Of a DNA stretch of 42,549 nucleotides, positions 24,448 to 32,438 are shown one piece after another; the first letter of the stretch is position 1; the number at the start of each line of letters is the position of its first letter. The translations under genes and the position numbers were made by a program. The notes under the pieces are model-generated. The model made no database searches, was not told where the DNA came from, and saw only the letters and a list, made by a program, of their open reading frames with translations. The DNA lies in contig NZ_JMKW01000021.1 in NCBI RefSeq assembly GCF_000686565.1, forward strand, positions 1 to 42,549, written 5' to 3'. The DNA is from Helicobacter bilis ATCC 51630 (lineage in GTDB: Bacteria; Campylobacterota; Campylobacteria; Campylobacterales; Helicobacteraceae).

Positions 24448-26331
24448 TTAAAACTCATCACCACACTCCCGCATATACCTACTTAATCGCTGTGCTATTT
24501 CTTGCGGTGCAACCTTTGGTCGCCCTAGGTTTTCTTTAGAGCCTTTTTGGATTTTAAGGTAGATAAACCACGCCCCTTTTTTAGAATCTAAATTGCTAGG
24601 ATTTGTTTTAGATTCTAGGTTTTTAGAATCCGCATTATGAGAATCCATTAGAGATTCTGTATCGCTATAGCTTTGGCATTCTAAGGATTGAGATGGGAAA
24701 TCGGCGTTTCCACACTTGCAAATCGTCGATTTATCGCTCAATACTGAATACCCTGCACTCAAAAACGCTTTTACATAGCTTTCAAACTCTTCTAAACTCT
24801 CCGCTATATACACATTCACATACCCACACGACTTAGCAATACTACTAAAATCCACAAAAGGCGAGAGATTAAACTGCCCACCTGTGCTATCGTGGCTTTC
24901 ATTGTCTAGTAAAATATGGCAAAAATTATCCCTATCCCTTGTGTAATACGCATTTGTGCTTAATGCACCAAGCCGCATAAGCAGGGCAGAATCGCCATCT
25001 ATGGCAATGACTTTTTGTCTGCTTTTTAACGCAATGCCAAGTGAGAGAGAACTTACACAGCCCATAGAGCCGACCATATAGAGCTGATTTGGACTATCCT
25101 CTATCTCGTATAACTCCCTACCGCATTTACCTGTGGTAGCAAGTAATAAGGCTTTAGAATCTTTTGCTAGAGTATGCAGGACATTCAAGGCTTCTAGTCG
25201 TGTAGGCATTTTGTTTGCAGGTTGGGTGGGTTTAGAATCTGGTTTAGATTCTGTGTTGCTGGAATCTTTAGTTTCTAATGTTGTAGTGTTGATTTTAGGA
25301 TTTGTTTGAGATTCTAGGCTTTTAGAATCCGCAATTCTAGTATCTTGGCTAAGATTTGAATGTTGTGCAAAACGAGGCGAAGGGAGTTTGCTAGATGCAA
25401 ATGACCGAGCCGAGTTGCCGCACTCATTCAAAGATTGGCTAAGAGACGAATTGCCAGCATTGCTTAGAGCGATTTTAGAAAAAGTTTTATCTCTTACAAT
25501 AAAGAAAAAACTCTCCCCCTTTTCTAGCCACTCCAAAGCCTCTTGCACCTGCATTTTTGCCCTATCCATATTTGAATCCAAAAAGGCATACTTCATCTCA
25601 CAAGTCCCTAGCAATGTATCCGTGATAACGCCTAGCAGCCCGTGCTGCGGCTCATCTGTATTTTTACCGCTAGAATCCCTTTCACCACGCAAGGATACAA
25701 AGCCTAGAATTGGGATCTTAAAAGTGTAGTTAAGGCTTGTTAGGGGACTTAGGGCGTTGGAGAGACCGCTATTTTGCATTAGCACCACGCCGTAGTTATG
25801 GGGCATTGTCTCTTTGACACTTTTGAGAGAGATTTGCTTTTTGTTTGTGCGACAGCCATTTTGGCTAGTCTCCGCACACAAAGCTTCACAACTCTCAAAA
25901 TTGCCTAAAGATACTTCCGCCTTAGAATCTGTATTGCTAGAATTTGCTCGAGATTCCATATCGTTAGAATCTTGGCATTCTAAGGATTGAGATGAGAAAA
26001 CCAGCGAAGCGGTGCAAGGCGAAGCCGCAGCAGGTTTCTTTAGTAAATTGGCGTTATCAAGTGAGCCAACAAGAAGCTTACTAGAAGTAAGTGCCGCAGT
26101 TGGCGAACGCAGATTCGCCGATTTATCGCTCAATACTGAGTGCCCATTAAGTCGGCACAAGCTTATCCCACTTGCAATCGCCACCGCATCGCCCTCATTA
26201 TTACTCATAATGAAACGCTCACTATTAATCGCATAATTAATAAGCGGTGCGAGATACGAGCAAGGCACACCGACAAAATCCCTTAATCCTACACTCTGCA
26301 AATAATCACCAAATTCCCGCGTGTCTAACAT
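24448..26331 (-). CDS. aepY: Phosphonopyruvate decarboxylase with three repeat-derived insertions
   Basis: This TPP enzyme decarboxylates phosphonopyruvate to phosphonoacetaldehyde, the step that makes PEP mutation irreversible. Core features are E46 in SNNEGDAVAIASG (the TPP-activating Glu), VVLMQNSGLSNALSPLTSL, FVSLRGERDSSGKNTDEPQH and the TPP/Mg motif GDSALL at 446 to LLDN at 474-477, followed by ESHDSTGGQ. Known enzymes are about 375-380 residues; this one is 627. The excess lies in three Ser/Asn/Lys-rich insertions near residues 64-178, 285-375 and 528-587. The first and third share SVLSDKS and SQSLECQ. All catalytic blocks are present, so activity is likely. AAAGGAAAA precedes ATG 26331. 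It is the second gene of the operon. Confidence 0.92.
   Translation of the reverse strand: MLDTREFGDYLQSVGLRDFVGVPCSYLAPLINYAINSERFIMSNNEGDAVAIASGISLCRLNGHSVLSDKSANLRSPTAALTSSKLLVGSLDNANLLKKPAAASPCTASLVFSSQSLECQDSNDMESRANSSNTDSKAEVSLGNFESCEALCAETSQNGCRTNKKQISLKSVKETMPHNYGVVLMQNSGLSNALSPLTSLNYTFKIPILGFVSLRGERDSSGKNTDEPQHGLLGVITDTLLGTCEMKYAFLDSNMDRAKMQVQEALEWLEKGESFFFIVRDKTFSKIALSNAGNSSLSQSLNECGNSARSFASSKLPSPRFAQHSNLSQDTRIADSKSLESQTNPKINTTTLETKDSSNTESKPDSKPTQPANKMPTRLEALNVLHTLAKDSKALLLATTGKCGRELYEIEDSPNQLYMVGSMGCVSSLSLGIALKSRQKVIAIDGDSALLMRLGALSTNAYYTRDRDNFCHILLDNESHDSTGGQFNLSPFVDFSSIAKSCGYVNVYIAESLEEFESYVKAFLSAGYSVLSDKSTICKCGNADFPSQSLECQSYSDTESLMDSHNADSKNLESKTNPSNLDSKKGAWFIYLKIQKGSKENLGRPKVAPQEIAQRLSRYMRECGDEF
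24571..24750 (-). repeat. Dispersed repeat insertion in aepY, copy 1
   Basis: Encodes residues about 528-587. It shares with the copy at 25798-26142 the plus-strand strings GGCATTCTAAGGATTGAGAT and CGATTTATCGCTCAATACTGA(in part), and the peptides SVLSDKS and SQSLECQ. The frame stays open through it. Confidence 0.7.
25207..25479 (-). repeat. Dispersed repeat-like insertion in aepY, copy 2
   Basis: Encodes residues about 285-375. It resembles the other two by its ADSKSLESQTNP segment (compare ADSKNLESKTNP in copy 1) and dense TTAGAATC/AGATTCT motifs, but is more diverged. Confidence 0.55.
25798..26142 (-). repeat. Dispersed repeat insertion in aepY, copy 3 (longest)
   Basis: Encodes residues about 64-178, including SVLSDKS and SQSLECQ shared with copy 1. 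Its middle (plus strand GGCGAAGCCGCAG and TTTCTTTAGTAAAT) also matches the intergenic copy at 26460-26660. Confidence 0.7.
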
Positions 26332-26650
26332 AGTTTTCCTTTAAGTGTAATGACTAAAATACCTAAAAACACATTTTGCAGAAGTATTTTTGAGTGTTTT
26401 TCAAAAATCCGCAAACCTCAACTCCACATTCTAGTAGTATGATTTTGCTATCTTAGAATGAAGTGTTTCAATGCAAACTCCCAGCAATTCTAAGATTGTG
26501 AGTGAGAAAACAAGGCAAAGCCGCAGTTTCTTTAGTAAATGTGGGTTGCAAGGAAAATCTCAAGGGAGTTACCTAAAGGGTAATTACCGCAGAGATTTTT
26601 CGCAACTCCCGCATTTATCGCCACAAGCTGAATTGCTAAAACGCAAAACC
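26332..26650. other. Intergenic region between the PEP mutase and decarboxylase genes, holding a diverged repeat copy
   Basis: There is no credible gene. About 26460-26660 resembles the longest aepY insertion in order: ATTCTAAG, a GAGAAAAC string, GCCGCAG, TTTCTTTAGTAAAT, then CATTTATCG. The short plus-strand frame here is a by-product of the repeat. The repeat separates two genes that would otherwise be adjacent in one operon. Confidence 0.55.
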
Positions 26651-28025
26651 CTAAATTGTTCCCGGTATGAGAGACAAAATCTCCTTCACACTCATACAAG
26701 AAGATTCCATCTCTTTACTTCTATCAAACTCTAAAATCCCTTGTGCGACCTTTTGCATTGCTACAAATGAAGCTCTAAGCAAGTGATTGGCATAGATAAT
26801 AATGTTTGCCCCTGCTTCTCCTAGCTCTTTTGCAGTGATTTCATTAAAGCTTGTAGGCACGACTACCACAGGCGTTTTAGAATCTTTCTCTCTAAATGCT
26901 TTAAGAAAAGCTAATACTTCATCAGGGCTTTTTTGGCGTGAATGTATCATTATGCCATCTGCCCCAGCGTTAATGTAGGCAAAAGCCCGCTTCAGTGCGT
27001 CTTCTTGCCCTTTGTCTAGTATCAAAGATTCAATACGCGCGATAATCATAAAGTCTTGTGTAATCTGTGCATTTTTCCCCGCTCTAATCTTGTCGCAAAA
27101 GACTTCAATATCTTCTTGCATTTGTTCTACATCATTGCCTAAAAGCGAGTTTTTCTTTAAGCCCGTTTTATCTTCAATGATAGCAGCAGACACACCTGTG
27201 CGTTCCAAACTTCTCACCGAAAAGACAAAATGCTCTATCTTACCGCCTGTGTCAGCATCATAAATCAAAGGCTTTGAGGTTACCTCAAAGATTTCATTAA
27301 TGGTATTTAAGCGACTTGTTAGCTCTACGGCTTCAATGTCTGGCTTACCCCTGCTTGTGCTATCTGTAAGGCTAGAACTCCAAAAGCCATCAAACTCTAG
27401 CTTTTTTCCATTGGATTCTACACAAGCATTTTGTGCGATAAGGGCGGATATAGCGGAGTGGGTTTCTAGGATTCTAATAGGACGGCAATGCGGGGGGGGG
27501 GGGGGTGAGTGTAAGTAATTTTCTTAGGCGAGACTGCCTTGCATTTGTGCTAATGCCAAGCGAATGCAACGCCTTTTTAATGCCAAGTGCATTAATATTG
27601 TGACTATATGGAATCTCCAAAAGATTTGGGTGTAAATCCATACTTTTATGCTGTTGTGGATAAAGTGTGTGCAACACTTCTATAACCTCATTTCGATAGT
27701 GTCGCAGATAGCCACTCTGCCAATCATCGCCGTGAATCACAAGAATAGGCTTAATGGCGTTAAGGTTGTATATATAGCTAAAAGTTTCTTGCGGGATAAT
27801 CTCATCAACGAGTTTGAGATTTTCTAACACTTCTTTTCGTTGATTATAGTCTAAAAAAGCCGGCTCATCAACTTCTGCAATCGCACTATCTGTTAATAGC
27901 CCAACTACAACTCTCGCTTGTGGCTCATCTGCTTTTTGTCTAGCAATCTTTAAGACATTAATATGCCCAGCGTGTAATAAATCTGCCGCCATAACGACAT
28001 AGACACTTTTTTCATAAGTTTTCAT
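26651..28025 (-). CDS. aepX: Phase-variable cytidylyltransferase/phosphoenolpyruvate mutase fusion (reads OFF here)
   Basis: PEP mutase converts phosphoenolpyruvate to phosphonopyruvate, forming the C-P bond that starts phosphonate biosynthesis. The N-terminal domain (about 1-170) is a cytidylyltransferase-like fold with LLHAGHINVL (HxGH at 18-21). The mutase half reads RPIRILETHSAISALI, EFDGFWSSSLTDSTS, LIYDADTGG and the signature EDKTGLKKNS (EDK-x5-NS). The domains are separated by a C14 tract (27492-27505). As written, the first frame ends ALPSY at 27474. With thirteen bases the frame passes straight into the mutase, giving 457 residues, a normal size for these fusions. The start at 28025 has AAGGAG and a TATAAT box just upstream. 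It heads the phosphonate operon. Confidence 0.92.
27492..27505 (-). repeat. C14 phase-variation tract at the aepX domain junction
   Basis: Fourteen G on the plus strand (C14 in the gene), encoding a Pro run just after residue 174. The bases before it encode the cytidylyltransferase domain; the mutase domain starts immediately after it. Confidence 0.93.
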
Positions 28026-28042
28026 ACGAACTCCTTGATGTG

Positions 28043-28048
28043 ATTATA
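28043..28048 (-). promoter_or_regulatory. Extended -10 box of the phosphonate operon promoter
   Basis: Minus-strand TTGCTATAAT ends 17 bases before the aepX ATG, leaving a very short leader that contains the AAGGAG site. The same ten bases precede the DUF6056-like gene and the CDP-glycerol transferase-like gene, and resemble the TTG-TATAAT promoters known in Campylobacter. Confidence 0.6.
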
Positions 28049-28209
28049 GCAAGATTCTGTCAGCATGGAAATAATGTTTGTAAAATTATTTTTTGTAATG
28101 AAATTTATTAAGATTGTTACAGCAAAAAATATTTTTAATTTCATATTTCTTGCAGTTAAATCTTGAATGCAAATTTTATAACATTTTTCAATTCTCGCCC
28201 TATTTACTT

Positions 28210-29304
28210 TTATCCCCCAACAATCCTTACAATATCATTGTAAAGTCCAAGCAACATGAGAGTTATAATGAAGCTAAGTCCTAATGCGACAAGGATATTT
28301 GCTATTCTTTCATGCAGAGCTTTTCCGGTTAGCCATTCATAGAGAGTAAAAAGGATTTGCCCACCATCAACTATGGGTATAGGTAAAAGATTTATTACGC
28401 CAAGATTCACAGAAATGATAGCTAACACCAAAATAAAATTAACAAATCCTGCATCATATGCCTTCGCACTCACATCAGTAATGCCTACCACACTGCTTAG
28501 ATTCTCAAGCCCAATTAGCCCTAGCAGCATATCCCGCAATCCCTTATATATCAGCATAATATCATCATAGACTTTCATTATGGCGTTTTGTAATATCTCA
28601 ATGGGACTAAAATACATGATTGTAATAGCGGGTGTGATGCCTAATATTATGCGATCCTTTTCCTTACTTAAAGGCACAAGTAGCTCTAGAATCTCTTTGT
28701 TTTTATTGGATTTTTCATAAGAAATAGGGCGAGATATAAGCAGCTTTGCCTCCATATTTTGTGTTTTATTCTCATTTAAAATATGGCTAATATCGCTAAA
28801 TTTTTCCACTTTGATTCCATTAATGCTTATTATCTCATCATCTTTTTTTAGGATATTATAAGCTAAAAATTCCTTGCCAATATCACCAATAATAGGGGTA
28901 TTAGAATAGCTTGGCACACCTTTTGCAAAAATAATTATATATATGAAAAATGCTAAAATAAAATTAAATAAAGGACCTGCGAGAAGGATTAAAATCCGCT
29001 GAAATGGGTGCTTAGAAAGCAGAGAATCTTTATCGTATTGACTAGAAACACTAGATTCTATCTCATTAGAATCTTTGGATATAGAATCTTTTGTAGTCTC
29101 ACCTTTGAGCTTTACATATCCGCCAAGTGGTATGAGAGATAGGGTGTATTCTGTGCCTTTGCATTGCTTTGTGATGAGTTTTTTACCAAAGCCAATGCTA
29201 AAAACTAAAACTCTAACACCAAACAAACGCGCAAATAAAAAATGCCCTAGTTCATGAAAAAATATGAGAAATGAGAGTCCCAAAATGGCAAATAACACTC
29301 CCAT
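28210..29304 (-). CDS. rseP: RseP-family site-2 intramembrane metalloprotease
   Basis: A 364-residue membrane protease with the zinc motif HELGH at residues 17-21 in the first transmembrane helix, a central PDZ domain (GVPSYSNTPIIGDIGKEFLA to LNENKTQN) and the third ligand motif NLLPIPIVDGGQIL near residue 310. It cleaves membrane-embedded substrates such as anti-sigma factors or leftover signal peptides. Unlike the S2P-like protein at 17049, its catalytic residues are intact. Its start overlaps the pgsA stop as TAATG, so both are one coupled unit, the same neighbourhood seen in Campylobacter. A short Ser/Asp-rich stretch near residues 75-95 (SKDSNEIESSVSSQYDKDS) looks like a Helicobacter-specific addition. 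Confidence 0.94.
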   Translation of the reverse strand: MGVLFAILGLSFLIFFHELGHFLFARLFGVRVLVFSIGFGKKLITKQCKGTEYTLSLIPLGGYVKLKGETTKDSISKDSNEIESSVSSQYDKDSLLSKHPFQRILILLAGPLFNFILAFFIYIIIFAKGVPSYSNTPIIGDIGKEFLAYNILKKDDEIISINGIKVEKFSDISHILNENKTQNMEAKLLISRPISYEKSNKNKEILELLVPLSKEKDRIILGITPAITIMYFSPIEILQNAIMKVYDDIMLIYKGLRDMLLGLIGLENLSSVVGITDVSAKAYDAGFVNFILVLAIISVNLGVINLLPIPIVDGGQILFTLYEWLTGKALHERIANILVALGLSFIITLMLLGLYNDIVRIVGG

Positions 29305-29846
29305 TAAGCCATAGCCTTATAATATTTAAAGGTATAATCAAGCCCAGAATATAGCGTAACGACCACTGCAATCCATAAAAAAAGTGTGCCACCGGGGAAA
29401 AAGTCAGCAAGTAAAAACGCAATCGCTAGAATCTGAAAGCCAGTCTTGTATTTGCCAAGTGGGCTTGCTGCGACATTTTGCTTTGAGTTTGCCGCTACAA
29501 CACGCAAGCCTGTGATATAAAACTCACGCGATAAGATGATAAAAACCGCCCACGCATTCGCCCTATCAAGCAACAATAAGCCGATGAATGCCCCAAGTAT
29601 CAGCATTTTATCCGCTAAAGGATCAAAGACTTCGCCAAATGTGCTACCCAAATCAAACTGCCGTGCAATATAGCCATCAAAAAAATCTGTGATAGAAGCG
29701 ATACAAAAAATAAGACAAGCACAATAATTCCGCCAAGAAATATCCACCCATGAAGGCACAATATGCTCCCAATGAAGCATAACAACAAGCAGCAAAACAG
29801 CAAGCAAAATACGCGAACATGTAAGAATATTTGGTATATGTTTCAT
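29304..29846 (-). CDS. pgsA: CDP-diacylglycerol-glycerol-3-phosphate 3-phosphatidyltransferase
   Basis: PgsA makes phosphatidylglycerophosphate, the precursor of phosphatidylglycerol and cardiolipin, in the inner membrane. The 180-residue protein has a perfect CDP-alcohol phosphotransferase signature: DGYIAR, eight residues, G, three residues, D, three residues, D (from DGYIARQF to DPLAD). Several hydrophobic helices follow. A GGATTTTAC site precedes ATG 29846. It is the first gene of the pgsA-rseP pair and diverges from the radical SAM gene. Confidence 0.95.
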   Translation of the reverse strand: MKHIPNILTCSRILLAVLLLVVMLHWEHIVPSWVDISWRNYCACLIFCIASITDFFDGYIARQFDLGSTFGEVFDPLADKMLILGAFIGLLLLDRANAWAVFIILSREFYITGLRVVAANSKQNVAASPLGKYKTGFQILAIAFLLADFFPGGTLFLWIAVVVTLYSGLDYTFKYYKAMA

Positions 29847-30108
29847 GTAAAATCCAGTTTTATATATGTTAAGTAAAGTTAAAATTATAACAAAAAAAGC
29901 AAAATCTTTTATTGCTTTGTTGTGTTAGAGTTTTGTAATTTATGCTGCAAAATTTGCAACATTATAGAAAATATTTTGCAATAAGGATTTGTTAGGCGTG
30001 TTGCAATGTGATAATTTTAATTGTTTAGAATCAAGTGGGATTTGGTTTTTGTTATTAACTTTATTTGGATAGAGTAACGCATTATTTTTATTTTTTAAGG
30101 AAATCTCT

Positions 30109-31552
30109 ATGAATCATGTGCGTATAAGCGGGGGGGGGGCAATACCTCTGCAATAACGAAAATTACATTTTATGCCAAAAGAAACTACCCACGAGGCGTG
30201 GCGTTATGTGGCTAGGGCAGACCTGCAATCTCAATTGCTATTTTTGCTACTTTGCTGAGCGGATCGCTGACAAGAAACACCCTGAGCATCCATTTTTCTC
30301 TCTTGATAAAGCAAAAGAAATCTGTAAAATCTATGTTGATGAGTTCAATTGTAATAGCATAGATATTCAAGGCGGTGAGCCGACCATCTATCCTCATATT
30401 TTTGAGCTTTTAAAATACTGCAATGAAATCGGATTAAAACCAAGTCTTATAACAAACCTTATTGCTTTAGCAAAGTTTGAACACGCACAAAAATTTAAAG
30501 AGGCAGGGATTTATGATTTTCTCTGCTCTTTGCATGGTATTGGTGCTACCTATGATAAGATTGTAGGTAAAAAAGGTGGCTTTGAGAGACAAATTAAAGC
30601 CCTTACAAATCTACAAATACTAAAGATTCCAATACGGGCAAATTGCGTTTTAACAAATGAGGTTATAGATGAATTGCCGCAAGTTACTGATCTTGCAATT
30701 AAATATAATGCACGAGTGGTAAATTTTTTAGGTTACAATAATGCAGGTGATCAAAAGAGGGTAAGAGATACGCACAATATTCCATATTATGATGTGATAG
30801 GGCAAAAACTTACGCCTTGTATTGATAGATTAGAATCTCATGGCATTGAAGTGAATTTGAGATTCCTGCCATTTTGCGTTGTTGAAGAGCGACATAGAAA
30901 AAACATTGCAAATAGTTTGCAAATGATATATGATCTACATGAATGGGAGAGAAGCTCTAGATTGTGGATTGAGAGACAACCTCAAAGGGCAGCAAAACTA
31001 ACGACAGAAAAACCAGATGTCATACGCTTTTTCACACAACACAAAAGACGCATGGCAAAACGACACAAAAGCTTTACATGGCTAAAACGCACAATATTGC
31101 CCTATATTCGTTTTGATGACAAATATGCACCAATCCAACCCTATGAAAAGCCAATTTTAGATAAGATTAAGTTCTATACTCCAAATGTAAAAAACATAGA
31201 ATCCTTTAGTAAATTAGAGCATTTTTATTTAGAGCAAGACCTTGTGTTTGATGACATTCTTAAGGAAAAGATTAAGCCAAAACGATGTGAAGAATGTTCG
31301 ATTAAATTTATTTGTGATGGATTTCATTGTGATTTTATTGAGGAATTTGGACAAGGTGCAATTAAGCCGATACGCTTGGATAAAGAAATACTGGATCCCA
31401 AACATTATTCAAACCTGCAATATAAAGTCATAGAAAAACAAGAGTGGGATTGGTTCTTTAATGATTTTGAGCGAAAAGAAGTGGAAAAATGCGTGCAAGA
31501 TTTTAAAGAAAATCTTAAAAAAGAGGGACAACATGAAACTTCCGCAAGTTGA
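30109..31552 (+). CDS. Phase-variable radical SAM enzyme with C-terminal Cys cluster (reads OFF here)
   Basis: AAGG eight bases before ATG 30109 gives a start of MNHVRIS, then a G10 tract. In the present frame translation stops after IPLQ. With nine G residues the frame continues as QYLCNNENYILC, then RRGVMWLGQTCNLNCYFC, a 480-residue protein with the radical SAM cluster C39-X3-C43-X2-C46, SIDIQGGEPT, and a SPASM-like C-terminal set CEECSIKFICDGFHC that could hold an extra iron-sulfur cluster. An internal ATG at 30206 retains the cluster but has no good ribosome site. The substrate is unknown; the neighbours (GT2 and FkbM) suggest sugar or glycan modification. Confidence 0.85.
30130..30139 (+). 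repeat. G10 phase-variation tract at codon 8 of the radical SAM gene
   Basis: Ten G, directly after the seventh codon. Loss of one base (G9) or gain of two opens the radical SAM frame. It is followed by CAATACCT, similar to TAATACCC after two other tracts. Confidence 0.92.
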
Positions 31553-32435
31553 GATTATCATTTCTCTTTACAACTATGCAGAATATATTAGCGAATGTAT
31601 CCTTTCTGTTATAAAGCAGGATTATCCGCATATTCTCATTCATGTCGTAGATGATGGAAGCAGCGATGATTCTGTAAGGATAGTGCAGGATTATTGTAGG
31701 CAATATGCAAATATTAGATTGACAACAAAAGCAAATGGCGGTCAGCTAAGTGCGTTTAATGCCGGATTTATTCACCTTGATGGGAAGAGTGAAATTGTGT
31801 TTTTTCTTGATGCTGATGACTATATGCGTGAGGGCTACATCAAAAAAGCTGTGGAAACTTTTTTAGAGTCTCAGTGCGATATGTTATTTTGCGATTTATT
31901 TATCATGCAAGATGGTAAAATAAGCGATGGTGATAATGAGGTTTTGCCCTATGGTGATTTAGGTTTTAGTATATTTGATACCTACTTTAATGGCTCTTAT
32001 TATGGACACTCTACTTCTACAATAGCAATTACAAAACAGATGCTTAGCAGAATCTTGCCACTTTCATTGGAAAATGAATGGAGAATACGGGCTGATGATT
32101 GTATAATCTATGGTGCCGCATTGGTTGGGGCAAAAATATTTCACTTAGATTTCAAAGGCATTTACTATCGTGTGCATAGCAATAATAATCATTGTGGAAA
32201 AACTTTTTCTTCAAAATATGAATTTCATCGTGCTTTATCTGTGCAAAAACTATTTTCCATATTATTAGAGAGGCATAAAATTTCACTTCATTATAGTTTG
32301 TTTTGTGCAGAAATTGATTCAAAACCTAGTGATTTGTTGTATCGATATAAAAAGATGATACGCGCAACTGATTTTAAATATTTTCAAAAATGGCGTGCCT
32401 ACAAAATACTTCGCAAAAAATTAAAAAGGATATGA
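31533..32435 (+). CDS. Family 2 glycosyltransferase
   Basis: A GT-A fold enzyme of 300 residues. The N terminus (VEIIISLYNYAEYISECILS, then VVDDGSSDDSV) binds the nucleotide-sugar, FFLDADDYM carries the metal-binding DxD motif, and a catalytic-base region lies near ENEWRIRADD. Such enzymes add single sugars to LOS, capsule or glycoprotein glycans; the specific sugar is unknown. I start at ATG 31533, with AGGGA a few bases upstream, overlapping the end of the radical SAM gene by 20 bases, which implies translational coupling. When the radical SAM frame is OFF, coupling would be lost and expression of this gene may fall. The FkbM gene follows after three bases. Confidence 0.93.
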   Translation: MKLPQVEIIISLYNYAEYISECILSVIKQDYPHILIHVVDDGSSDDSVRIVQDYCRQYANIRLTTKANGGQLSAFNAGFIHLDGKSEIVFFLDADDYMREGYIKKAVETFLESQCDMLFCDLFIMQDGKISDGDNEVLPYGDLGFSIFDTYFNGSYYGHSTSTIAITKQMLSRILPLSLENEWRIRADDCIIYGAALVGAKIFHLDFKGIYYRVHSNNNHCGKTFSSKYEFHRALSVQKLFSILLERHKISLHYSLFCAEIDSKPSDLLYRYKKMIRATDFKYFQKWRAYKILRKKLKRI

Positions 32436-32438
32436 GAG

